Part shown: positions 47,570 to 57,876 of the stretch, piece by piece
Numbering within the stretch: position 1 is the stretch's first letter
Layout of the letters: each line of letters starts with the position of its first letter
Origin: Camillea tinctor
Taxonomy: Eukaryota; Ascomycota; Sordariomycetes; Xylariales; Xylariaceae
Length of the DNA stretch: 64,000 nucleotides
Assembly (NCBI GenBank): GCA_022578605.1
Contig: MU394074.1
Span: 248,001 to 312,000, forward strand
Reading direction: 5' to 3'
Position numbers and translations under genes: made by a program
The notes under the pieces: generated by a model
What the model saw: the letters and a program-made list of their open reading frames with translations, nothing else
Told to the model about the DNA's origin: nothing
Databases searched by the model: none

Positions 47570-50500
47570 ATGAACGGTAGTCATCTGCCGGCTGGGCAGC
47601 CTATGCCTGCAGCCATTGTTGGAGGAGGACAGCCAGGTCCTGGACCGGCCGGTGGGAGACGACGGCCGCAGTATAACACTCATCAGTACCATACTACGCA
47701 TACGCATGCTCACACCCATACTCCGCCGCATCACATGTACAATAGCTATATGAACCCCTATGCCAACAGCTACTTTCCCACCCACATACAGCAGCACCAC
47801 TACCAGAATGGCGCCATGACGAACAATCCCTATGGAATGCCCTATAATCCATACACCACCCAACGCTCGCCTCCCGCCATGCATCAGCAGTATCCGCCCA
47901 TTGTCTCGTCGAGCATGCAGCCGCATCCCCAGACCTACTCGCGCCCTCCGCCTCCTCAGCAGCAGCCTTCTCCCGCCATCTCGACTCCTCCGCCCTACAC
48001 CACCGCTGCGCCTCCTCCACCTGTGCCCGTACCCCATACTCCATCCTCTACCCAGTCTCCCCAGCCTATTCAAACTCCGTTATCTCCGCCAACACGCCAA
48101 GTTCCAGAGGTCACTTCTGCTCCCCCTCCCGCTCCCGCCCCGGCTCCCGCTCCAGCTCCCACTGTCGCTTCCGCAACGCCTCCTGCTGCCAGTCCTGCTG
48201 TAGTAGAAGTTGAAGTTCAACCAATTCGGGCACCATTCAAAGCTCCTGTAGGTCGTCTATTTTCTTTATCAACTTCCTAATCTCTATTGACACATATCTT
48301 CCAGCTGCCTTGGCTATCGAGACCGGATCTTCCCTTTCCCAAACGAATCGCGAAATCGAAGAGGAAGCGACGGTTATTAACTCCGGATACTGGAACAGTA
48401 GAGTTGCCTGCCAATCAACAGGGTGGTATTGAGTCAGTTGCTGCATCACAAGAAGTCTCTGAACCTGCAGCTCAGGAAACACCTACGCCCAAGACCACCA
48501 TTATTGAATCGGCTGAGCCACCGGTGTCATCTGAGACATCCTCAACTCAAGACCTTCCCTCCGAAAATGCGCAGTCTACTTCACCCTCTACTCCCACGTC
48601 TGTGCAAACCCCCCAGGTGCCCACGGCTACTTCAGCCTCCTCTGCCAAGCCAAATAAGACGGCCTCTCGCATAGTTCCCGCAGCAGCAGTCCCCTTACTT
48701 CCTGTAGTACCTAAGTCAAGCCCTAAGGAGGTACGTAGTAGCTCAAGCTCCGAGCCAAAGTCGTCAGAGGTGAAACAGACCGTACCGCAAGAAGCATCTG
48801 ACAAGCCCGATGCTGCTGCGCTATCTTCTATAGATGCTCCTCAGCCTGAAGCCAAGCCGGAACCTGCTCCTGCTCCTGTAAAGGCAGCTCCCAAGCTCTG
48901 GACTGGCTTATTCGCAAACACGGCAGCTCCTGCTGCAGCGCCGGCTGGCGGTGTCAGTACAGCTCCAGCCTCCTCTTCGGCTGTCCCTGGTGTCTCTACG
49001 ATGGAAGATGCTGCCGTGGGCAATGGAGGGGTAGGCCCTGGTGGTTTCTCAAGGTCCAATGCAAGTTCTTTGGCTGAAGCTCTCCGGCTTTACAATGTTG
49101 CTGGGGGGCACAAGATTTCCTTTCTCGAGCCCAGGGGTCTGATCAACACTGGGAATATGTGTTACATGAATTCTGTAAGACATCCTTCCTGCCTACACCA
49201 AGGAGCTGGCTAATATGTCCTTTCCCAGGTTTTACAAGTTCTTATTTTCTGCATTCCCTTTTACGACTTCTTGGATCAGGTTAGCAAGAAAGCGGCGCAT
49301 AGCTTCAAAAGCGAAACTCCCTTGATCGATGCTATGTAAGTGCCCGGGGACTACGAGATCATGTCAGGGCAACGCATACTAATATTCCCACCAGGATTAT
49401 GTTTATGCGTGAGTACAAAGTAATTGATTCTGCAGTTTCCGTAGATCAACTTCGGAGGCGGTTGAAGAATGAGGAACTTGAACAATACGGGGAGCCGTTT
49501 ACTCCCGAATTTGTCTATGATGCTATAAGAAAGCTCCCTAGATTTGCCAGCATGAGAGTGAGTGTTTTACCGGCTTATTTTGGTAGCAACTTGACTAATT
49601 TTATCTCAAGCGTGGACATCAGCAAGATGCCGAAGAGTTTCTTGGGTTTCTCCTCGAGTCGCTTCACGACGAGTGTGTTCAGGTGATGCAAAATCAACCT
49701 GAAACATCCACCACAACCACGGCCGTTAACTCATCTGCCGCTACTCCCACTGCCACATCATCACCTACGAGCACCACGGCCGACTCCAGTGACTGGCATG
49801 AGGTAGGAAGACGACAACGAGCAGCGATCACACGATCATCCGGACATCCCATCGCATCCTCACCTATCACCAAGATCTTTGGAGGCCAGCTGCGATCCGA
49901 ATTACGTGTTACGAGTGTGAAGGATTCCATTACCTTGGAGCCCTTCCAGCCTCTCCAATTAGATATTGGGTCACCGCAAGTACACAATATAGTTGATGCC
50001 TTGAAAAACTTGACTAGGCCCGAAACTCTGCACGGAGACTTCAGTTCACCCAGAGGGCGCGATGCTGTGGCTACTAAACAGGTCTTCATTGAGTCTCTCC
50101 CTCCAGTGCTGATCCTCCACTTGAAGCGTTTCCAGTTTGACGCTGAAGGCACGGGTACTGTTAAGATCTGGAAAAAGGTCGGCTATCCATTGGAACTGGA
50201 AATTCCCAAGGAAATCCTGTCCCGGCATAAGAGGAATGCCTTGGTTGCCGAAGGAGCAGGCTTCCCCAAGTATAGGTTGATTGCGGCCGTTTACCATCAC
50301 GGTAAAAACGCCAGTGGTGGCCATTACACGGTCGATCTACGACGTCAGGATGGTCGTGAGTGGATTCGTCTTGATGATACGGTCATTCGACGCATCAGGA
50401 GTGATGATGTTGCAGAAGGTGGTGTAGAAGAGGATACTAGCAAGACGACCACGTGGACTGATAAGAAGGATACTGCTGCTGGTGGCTCTGGAAACAGGTT

Positions 50501-50699
50501 TGAAGGGATTGGTAATGATGATGCCGGTGATGATGAGGGCTGGAATAAAGTGAGTGCCCCTGTCAATGGGGCCAAGAAGTGGAGTTCTGTGGTGAACGGC
50601 GGTGCAAACAAGACTGCTACATTGCCAAGGGCAAAACAGGTCAAGGATAGTGTGAAGGATAACAAGGTCGCATACCTGTTGTTCTACCAGAAGGTCTGA
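47570..50699 (+). CDS. ubp3: Ubiquitin-specific protease, Ubp3/USP10 family
   Basis: Cysteine protease that removes ubiquitin. The family (yeast Ubp3 with Bre5, human USP10 with G3BP) acts in ER-Golgi transport, ribophagy and stress granules. 968 residues in five exons: 47570-48247, 48305-49174, 49229-49335, 49395-49557 and 49611-50699. The N-terminal half is disordered and low-complexity (Tyr/His/Gln/Pro-rich, then PAPAPAP and Ser/Thr-rich), suited to partner binding. The catalytic half starts near LEPRGLINTGNMCYMNS (nucleophile Cys512, right before an intron). RGHQQDAEEFLGFLL follows, and the His box is YHHGKNASGGHYTVDLR (His844). Removing the introns is essential to join the Cys box, the QQD box and the rest. 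ATG 47570 is the first of the frame after the CT-rich leader. Confidence 0.94.
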
Positions 50700-51570
50700 G
50701 AAGTTCATATTACTACTCATGTGTGTGGTTTATGGCGTTAGTAGAGCGGGTGACGGGAGGAGGAAGGGATGCGATATATTGTCATCACGACGTGAGATAT
50801 TATATGGCATGGCCGGTGGATCTTATACACCCCCAAAACTAATGCTAGGTATCCTTATACTACATAGTCTTAATGATCTTCCCATGTATCGCCGAAAAGG
50901 AAGCAGAGCAGCGGCGTAGAAAAAAAAAAAACTATTTAAAAAAAGAAAAACAGAAACAGAAACAGAAAAAAAAAGAGAATAATCAAGAGAAAAAAATAAC
51001 TCAGAAATTTGGGGAATATGTTGATTTGAGATGTTGTGGCGATGAGGCTTACACCCGTGAATCCTAAGGGATATGTAAAACTAGGTACCCAGGTGTTGCA
51101 GCAAGGCTTGTTCAGCTAGTTTGATTTTATTTTATTTTACTTTTTTTTTTGAAATGGTGATTGTTAGGTAGTGTGTGTATGGATAAGTTGGTTGGTTGGT
51201 TGGTCAAGCCCCGGCCGTTTAGGAAAGAAAAAAAAGGGGGGTTTGTCTGGTGATTAGAAAAAGGTGAGAGGCAAGAAAGGAGGAAAGAAATAAAGAGGGA
51301 TGTTTTTATTTAATAGCTAGGCGGGTAGGTAAGTTGGTAGGTTAGGTAGGTAAGCAAGTGGTTATAGGAATGGAATGTGCAAAATATTTATATGTCTGTG
51401 TATCCTATATATGTTACGAATGAGTGTTGGACAACCCATTGTACCAAGCGACCAAAAGGTTCACATAATGACTGAGTGGTCATTGCGGCCTGATTCTATA
51501 TTATATAGTTATGTACCTCCTCTTAGCTAGGATGTAATAATATACGACTTTTTTCTCATTGCAGTGTTGT

Positions 51571-51809
51571 GGGGGTTAGGGGCTCAACTACATATATGAT
51601 ACGTTGTTTCATGGAAATAGTTGTATTTTTTTTCTTCTGGAGAGAGAGCAACTGTGGAGTCTCAATGTACGAATATCAATATGTTCGTTTGCCTTGTTTC
51701 TAATAATAAGTCCTGTCATTATAAGTGAACAGCATGATGGTTGGGTGCCGTAGGCTAAAGCAAAGGTTATAGCTTCATACAACTGAGTGTAAGGGGTCTC
51801 CTCCATCCC
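51571..51809 (+). mobile_element. MITE-like repeat, copy C (most diverged)
   Basis: About 239 bp matching copies A and B at the start (GTGGGGGTTAGGGG), the middle (AGCATGATGGTTGGGTGCCGTA) and the end (ACAACTGAGTGTAAGGGGTCTCCTCCATCCC). The internal hairpin seen in A and B is replaced by unrelated sequence, so it is the most degraded of the three. No open frame or transposase is seen. Confidence 0.6.
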
Positions 51810-51958
51810 TAGTACATTATACGTGCGTATAGTAGTTGCTTTAGTGCCGGCAAGATCTTGGTTTTGTAGACAATTTGTGACAACCTGAGATTTAAGTAGG
51901 AAAGGGAATTAAAGGGATTGACATGGAGCTAAGATAGTCTTGATGATGATATTGTTGT

Positions 51959-52211
51959 GGGGACTAGGGGAACCAGGAACCGCAACTCTCTCTCTATATA
52001 TATATTGCGCTGCTTCATAGGTTGGCGACAGTCCTTCTTTACAGTGCGTTAGCGTTAGTTTACAAAGATCGATACATTCCATTACTCAGTTTTCATTTGT
52101 ATGACTTCTTTACAAACAAACAGTAGGATGGTTGGGTGTCGTAAATTAGGGACTTCAGTCCCTAGCTCCTCACAGCCTCATACGGCTGAGAGTAGGGGGT
52201 TTCCCCTATCC
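51959..52211 (+). mobile_element. MITE-like repeat, copy B
   Basis: About 253 bp. It starts GGGGACTAGGGGAACC and ends in a sequence whose complement is GGATAGGGGAAACC, giving imperfect terminal inverted repeats. It shares GGATGGTTGGGTGTCGTA, the hairpin TAGGGAC-TTCA-GTCCCTA and CTCACAGCCTCATACGGCTGA with copy A. It lies about 150 bp after copy C in the same orientation. Confidence 0.65.
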
Positions 52212-52500
52212 GTAATTCAATATTTGTTCACAGACTTATTTATAATATATATAGTGACATGAGTAATAGTTTGTGTTTGTTATTCATGAATCATACATTA
52301 TGAACCAGATTCTGCTGGTCCTTTTGATATATACATAGGAAGGCTAGGTAGATAGCGCCCGGTCTCTTGGACGTTTAATAGCACTGAGATGGTGATAGTA
52401 CCAACTGCACACAAACGCGATAGGCTCCCACCAGAGAAGTACTTAAAAATGCCAGTGGTGCGGATACACGACGGTGATAATCGCAACAGCCATAATAACA

Positions 52501-54000
52501 CTAACGATGATGACCGAAACCAAGGCGACGATCAGGGCGATACTTCAATCGTGACTGCTTGCGTGTGTGACCCCTGCTTTCGCCCTGTCCGTCCACACCC
52601 AGATATGAGCTCCAATATTGCTCAACGAAGGTACGGGACTGTCCCGGGTGTCTTCTCTCCTCCATCTCTCTGCATCGCAGGCACAAATCTTTGTACCAGC
52701 TCGGCGTAATTTGTCTCCGCCGCCGCGGGGGTTGCTCGATGGAGAGCTCCCTCTCCTTCTTTTCCTCCTTTTCTCTCTCCTTCTTTTCCTCCTTTTCCCT
52801 CTCCTTCTTTTTCTCCTCCATCTCTCTGCATCGCGGGCACAAATCTCTGTACCAGCCCGGCATAGTTTGGCTCCGCCGCCGCGGGGGTTCCTCGATGGAG
52901 AGCTCCCTCTCCTTCTTTTTCTCCTCCTCGCGCGCTACCTCGCAGCACCTCTCCACGTACCGCCGCTCGTCCCAGAGCAAGCGCCTACTCCACGGCTCCA
53001 GCTCCACCACGCTTTCCACCCCGGCGACCCTCTGTGAAATATAACTATCGCCCTTCTCCCCCTCCTGCTTCATGCCCCACGGCAGAAACACTCGGTCGAA
53101 GCCCCGCAGCCCCTTGCCCAGACGCCGCCCCTGTCTCTGCAGCCACACCTCCCAGCACTCCAGGAGTCTGCTGCTGTCCGGCGGCGTCCCGTGCTCTTCG
53201 CTGACCTTGAACCCCGCCACCACGCAGTCCAGCTCCGAGGCCCCCCACGCACTCAGGTCCTGCACTGGCAGCAGGATGCGGAGCACCGGCGCGAGGATCC
53301 GCGGGAGCTGGTGTTCGGCCGTGTTGAGGATCTCCCATCGCCCGGTGCCGTGCTCCGGGTCCGTGACCTTGAAGTACACCGGCTTTATCTCCCAGGAGAC
53401 CCCGATGGGCGGGTCGTCTGGTAGCTCTAGGGCTTCCTTGATGCTGGCTCTGAGCTTGTTCGCGTCAGAGCCCTGGCGTACTGCCCAGTCTGTGAGGACC
53501 TCTTCTGTGTAGAGGTGTTCCGGGTACTCCACTTTGATCCCGGGGAGGGGATCTAAGGGCCCTCGTCTTGGCTCCACGGATCGGGGGCGCTCACAGTCGT
53601 CCTTTTCTCGATCATTAGATACGGCGCGATCGTGGCGTGTCCTCGACCCCGATTTCTGGCGACACGGGTTATGTAGAATACCGGGTTTTCTTCCCCTTTC
53701 GCCGTCCAGGACATCAGGGGCCTCTGGTACATAGCGTGTCTTCGATTTCGATTCCTGTCGAGAAGGTCTGTATATGATACCGGGTTTTCTGCCTCTTGTA
53801 CCGTTTAGTACATCAGGGGCATCCGGTACGTAGCATTTCTTAGGAGAAATATCGGCGGTGGCCTTCGTTGTTTTGACCTTGGGTGTGTGGGATAGGCAGT
53901 TGTTTACCTCCACAGTCTCATTCCGTATATTTAAAGTAGGTCGATAAATATTGATCCCCGACTTGCTGTGCCGACGACTACGAGTGTGATGATGATCCAT
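52501..54000 (-). CDS. Unrecognised protein with internal repeats (499 aa)
   Basis: I do not recognise this family. One uninterrupted frame gives 499 residues from ATG 54000 (MDHHHTRSRRHSKSG). Extending to 54048 would need a TTG start. The N-terminal quarter is basic and disordered, with two copies of a module shaped YVP(D/E)APDVL(N/D)G-RGRKPGI, about 32 residues apart. The central part (about 165-360) looks globular, with conserved-looking lines such as PPIGVSWEIKPVYFKV and SRRLLWDERRYVERCCEVARE. The C-terminal part contains two copies of ERELSIE-PPRRR-Q-(M/T)P-WY-DLC-RCREMEE, separated by a Glu/Lys helix. Each copy ends in a CxxC, a possible metal site or coincidence. No signal peptide or membrane segment is seen. 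GC content is high, unlike the flanks, which supports real coding use. Confidence 0.65.
   Translation of the reverse strand: MDHHHTRSRRHSKSGINIYRPTLNIRNETVEVNNCLSHTPKVKTTKATADISPKKCYVPDAPDVLNGTRGRKPGIIYRPSRQESKSKTRYVPEAPDVLDGERGRKPGILHNPCRQKSGSRTRHDRAVSNDREKDDCERPRSVEPRRGPLDPLPGIKVEYPEHLYTEEVLTDWAVRQGSDANKLRASIKEALELPDDPPIGVSWEIKPVYFKVTDPEHGTGRWEILNTAEHQLPRILAPVLRILLPVQDLSAWGASELDCVVAGFKVSEEHGTPPDSSRLLECWEVWLQRQGRRLGKGLRGFDRVFLPWGMKQEGEKGDSYISQRVAGVESVVELEPWSRRLLWDERRYVERCCEVAREEEKKKERELSIEEPPRRRSQTMPGWYRDLCPRCREMEEKKKEREKEEKKEREKEEKKERELSIEQPPRRRRQITPSWYKDLCLRCREMEERRHPGQSRTFVEQYWSSYLGVDGQGESRGHTRKQSRLKYRPDRRLGFGHHR
52655..52925 (-). repeat. Intragenic direct repeat, period about 156 bp
   Basis: Two near-identical units of roughly 110 bp (about 52655-52768 and 52811-52925) within the unrecognised gene, in frame. 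They encode the duplicated ELSIE...CREMEE modules. Shorter EKEEKKER-coding units lie between them. Confidence 0.8.
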
Positions 54001-55131
54001 CCTGGTCTCTTTTCCTAGGTAGATCTGGCCGCTTCTATCAACTATCAAAGGAGCCAGAATTGGAGGGGGGTTGTTCTGCTTATAGAGAGTGTTGGTCTGC
54101 TGGGTAGTCAGGTTCAGATTGTTCTGATATATATGTATTAATTAATTTGATAGAAACTAGGAATAGAACGAAAGTAGTAGTACGGTTTACAGATTATATA
54201 GAAGAAGAAAAGGGGTTGATTTAGAGTTGTCTCGTAGAAAGAATACTGATGTCCATTTTGGGAAGCATCTGGTACTGAACTTTTATGAGCATATATATGC
54301 CCCCCAGAAAGTAATGAAAAGGTCACGCATCTTTCTGCGTTTTCATTATTGAATTTACTTCCATGATGGTGTGATATAATAAAATCAAAACAAGCGAGTT
54401 ACGTAGGCCGTCTCCCTTACCGAAGCCGTGGCTTCCCGTGGATCTATGTAGTACGTTCTGCTGATAGTTGTCAAGAAGTTGAGTCACTATCCATGTATTG
54501 GGCTTCTAAATCAGTACGCTCAAAGATTTCATTATATTTATTAGGTTGCCATGAATTTGTATGTGGCAAACCCTCGTGGCCTAGAGCCACGCTGAACCAA
54601 CTACTTAGGTAGGTAATGTTGTTATTTTTGTAATTTGTTTCCCGAGCCCGCATACCTGCCTTCCAACAAGTATCAGATATACGACGTATGTCCAGCAAGA
54701 ATCATAGTACATTCCGTAGATAACAATGTAGGCTGTGCCAGTTCCCTTTGTTTGACCTCATGTGCCATTTGTTCACCGAGTTCTTCTCAAATCTGGACAC
54801 GACGATATGGGCGACTGCGTCCGCTTGAGCATCCCCCTCGTGACCCTTTTATTGAATCTAACAAGGAATCAGCCCGCGCCTCGCGGCCTAACACCAACTT
54901 CGCCCAACTTGCGCCATGGTACAACTCTGACAGTTCTTTGACCCAGAAGCAGGCATAACGACTGGATGTCCCGAAGTCTCTTTGTTCCAAGACTCCCCAT
55001 CGAGGGAAGCAAGAACCATGCTGTTTGGCCCCAACTTGACCTAGCGTTTCCTCCGCCTCCACCTCTTTGTCTTCCCCTTCCCTCATCACACTCTTGAAAT
55101 CCGCTGCCCTACCACATCACTGCCCCTCTCC
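54001..55131. other. Spacer, no supported gene
   Basis: Two overlapping opposite-strand frames near 54635-55089 are about 100 codons each, with no domain and no conservation cue. A short hairpin GAAGCC-GT-GGCTTC lies near 54422-54435. Nothing else stands out. Confidence 0.5.
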
Positions 55132-56223
55132 TCACCCCGAATCCTCCCGGGACGCCTCCCTCTCCCGCCGCATCTCCACACTCCCCCCTCTCTCCGACTC
55201 CACGCTCACCCGCCGCCCCTCAACCCGTATCTCCGGCAGCGGGCGCAGCGACGGCGTGCGGTCCGACACCGGGCTCGGCTGCGACAACCTCTCGTACCTG
55301 GCGTCGCTGCGGGACGACAGCGACGACACGAGCGACGGGTTGCGCTGGGGGGTCGCTGCCATCGCCATCGGCGGCGTCGTGTGCGCGTCCTCCGCCCCGA
55401 CGCGTTCCACCCCGACCACCACATCGGACGAGAAGAACGAAGACTGCGAGTAGGGGTGCGGGTCCTCGTGCTTGAGGCACGCCTCGATGCGCGCGTACTC
55501 CTCGTCGGCGCTGCGGCTCCCCCTGCGGCGCTCCGCCCGCCACCGCTGGTACGTCCGCGCGGCCCAGAGCGGCGCGAAGGCCCCTGTGGCGGCGGCGAGG
55601 GCCCGGCCGAGCGCGCGGCGGTAGCTGGGCTTCTTGCGGCTGGAGCGGGCCCGGCGACGTTCTGGGGGGTGTGAGTAGGGGCGCGAGAAGTAGAAGCAAG
55701 AAATGATAAGAGGGCGGACGGGAAAGGGGGAAAGGTGTAGTAGGATGGGGAATAAGGAAACTAAAAAAAAAAACTTACCCCTGGCGCAGAACACCCAAAG
55801 CGAGACCAGGAACACAAGCACCATTATGCCGCCCACGATGATCAGCACGATGGCCCAAGTGGGCAGCGCGGCGTTGCTTGCGTTCTGGGTCACTACCGCT
55901 GTTGTGGTGGAGCTGTAGGCCGTTGTCGAGGGCCCCGAGCCGATGCGTGTCGGCTGGGAACTACTACCACTGCTGTTCGATGATGAGGATGGATCGCTGT
56001 CGTTGTCGTCGTCGTTGTTGATAAGGTCGGATGGATCCGGAAGCTCCATGTCGTCCCCCTTTCCGTTGTTGTTGCCGCTGCTGGTGTTGGAATCATCCGC
56101 GTCCGGGCGGTTAGGCACCGGCGTGGGAGTCTCGTCGCCGATCCTGGTAAGGCCCCCTGGGGTCCCGCCTGTGCTCGGCGTGTCGGGCACGCTTCCTGTT
56201 TTGGGGAGTTTGGGTATGGGCAT
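55132..56223 (-). CDS. Single-pass membrane protein of unknown function
   Basis: 324 residues from exons 55779-56223 and 55661-55132, with a 117 bp intron (55662-55778) that joins WVFCAR to ERRRARSSRKK. Read without splicing, the frame would give a spurious second hydrophobic segment. The layout is an N-terminal Ser/Thr/Asp/Asn-rich region of 120 residues with no signal peptide, then one membrane helix (about 121-146). Next comes an Arg-rich stop-transfer patch, then a basic, Ser-rich C-terminal domain with many potential phosphosites (VSSLSSRSDARYERLSQ). This resembles fungal Mid2/Wsc-like sensor architecture in outline only; no Cys-rich WSC or other domain is seen. GC content is high in exon 2. 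Confidence 0.7.
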   Translation of the reverse strand: MPIPKLPKTGSVPDTPSTGGTPGGLTRIGDETPTPVPNRPDADDSNTSSGNNNGKGDDMELPDPSDLINNDDDNDSDPSSSSNSSGSSSQPTRIGSGPSTTAYSSTTTAVVTQNASNAALPTWAIVLIIVGGIMVLVFLVSLWVFCARGKFFFLVSLFPILLHLSPFPVRPLIISCFYFSRPYSHPPERRRARSSRKKPSYRRALGRALAAATGAFAPLWAARTYQRWRAERRRGSRSADEEYARIEACLKHEDPHPYSQSSFFSSDVVVGVERVGAEDAHTTPPMAMAATPQRNPSLVSSLSSRSDARYERLSQPSPVSDRTPSLRPLPEIRVEGRRVSVESERGGSVEMRREREASREDSG

Positions 56224-57876
56224 ATTATTTTATTAATCTTTCTTTCTTTCCCTTCCGCGGACGGTGGAAACAGAAATGGTTAGCGAGTTATCACTGGTAA
56301 TCAGGCTCGCTCGGCCCCAATGAGAATTCGCTGAATCGTAAGGTAAGAGAGGTTCGTGAAAACCCGCGTTCTATGTAAGCCGAGTATATAATACGTTGAG
56401 GTTCGCGCGGCACGGACAAGAATCCAGGAACGAGACGCAGAGAATAACTGACTAAGTACGAAGGAATGAGATGAGATTTTGTACATTGAAACTAGATAAT
56501 ACTTTGAACAGCAAGAGCCAGGTAAGCCAGCGTGAAAAGAGAGAGCGGCACGCAGTATAATAATAAATACATGTATGGTGTGGTGGGCGGTATTGCGCCG
56601 CCCCCAATCCTACGGCAGACGATCATCACCAAATAAACATGATCTTGGCAACGTGCTTGTATGTAGCCTACGTATATGTATATATATATATATAACCTAA
56701 CCTCCCTTGGTCACAATTTCAATCCACTCAGAGAGGCGCATTACCACATTCCTGGGACAATCGTACAGCCCGCTAGAAGGCAAGGCACAATCCCTAAGCG
56801 CGGCAAATCCAACCGTAGATTATATGAACGGGTTGAGGGGAAACTCTGTCAGTGTAAGTAGCATATTATAAAAGTCTGAGCACAACCCTCCTTTTCCCTT
56901 TTGCTCTGTCTTTTACTTTTTATTGTTAAACCGACTCTTACACCAAAAGGCTGACCCTAAGTTCACATGAGTGGGTTTCTAATGTAATATGCATTGCGGC
57001 ACAGCTCGGTAGGCTTTTCTCAGCCGAAATGCTTGTCTGCCTATAAACAACAGATCTGTACGAGCTGTTAAGACTGAATAGGTAGGATCGGACCCCGGTC
57101 CCCATCTCCATAGCGTTTCACCAATTCGTTGGAGGCACACACAACACAGACACAGCCCGACTTTACATATAACTAGCGTGGTGTAGGATTCTAATCGTGG
57201 TGGTTTAGGCATGTTTGTATGTACCTAGGTTACCTACCCCCTCCCTGGTCATCTACACAACGAAACTGACCTATTGATGTATGTATCTATGCTACACTAC
57301 TACTACCCTACCTCATGTATGTACCCTTTTTCAGCTGAGACCCTTGCAATAATCTGTTATTTATCAGCCAATGAGGACCCGTGCGCACAAGGAGCCTCAC
57401 TCATGATGTCTCCGCATTGAAGGTAACTTAAACCATGTAGTTAGTCGTATAGGCACGTAGGTATGGCGATCTTTGCGTGACGATATACTTTTGAGTTTAC
57501 ATATTTTGCCTCAAAAGAAAGTAAAAGCTGTGGTTTCAACATGATATGATATTTATATGTCGCTTACATGATAGCATATTACATGAGAACATAAGATAAC
57601 CAGATATCTATTTTCACGTGTGTCTTTCATAGATAATGAATAGTTTTCGATTCATCAAGACAAAGGCTTCGTCTAATCATAAAATCGTGCTTTAGCCAAA
57701 TCATACATCGCAGTCTATCCCCCATCCCTATCTTCCTTCTCCTCCTCCTCCTCCTTCTCCTCCGCATTCTACCAACCCGCCCGCGGCCCGCCTATCAAAC
57801 CTTAATCATATAACTATGCTCTATTTCCCTTCCCCTTCTCCCCTCTTCCCTCCTTTCCTTCCCTCCCATTTCCTCC
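56224..57876. other. Spacer, no supported gene
   Basis: No recognisable gene. It contains a TA-rich microsatellite near 56676-56694, TACCTA-type words near 57220-57320 and a CTCCTC-rich tract (57728-57775) just past the O-methyltransferase stop. Confidence 0.5.

Larger units (their letters stand above)
50700..52500. other. 1.8 kb convergent spacer with two MITE-like copies
   Basis: No supported gene. A-rich sequence (50920-51000), a TTGG microsatellite near 51190 and two direct copies of the MITE-like element (51571-51809 and 51959-52211) lie between the 3' ends of the Ubp3 gene and the unrecognised repeat protein. Confidence 0.7.

Noticed and set aside
53045..53512. Frames of 97-146 codons overlapping the 499-residue gene
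   Set aside because: Shadow frames of a GC-rich exon with no domain. The longer frame contains the duplicated modules.
54635..55089. Two overlapping opposite-strand frames of about 100 codons
   Set aside because: Neither has a domain, intron logic or codon character. They overlap each other, so at most one could be real.
55206..55699. High-GC frames on both strands overlapping the membrane-protein gene
   Set aside because: Arg/Pro-rich alternative frames of a GC-rich exon. Splicing and the membrane segment support only the called frame.
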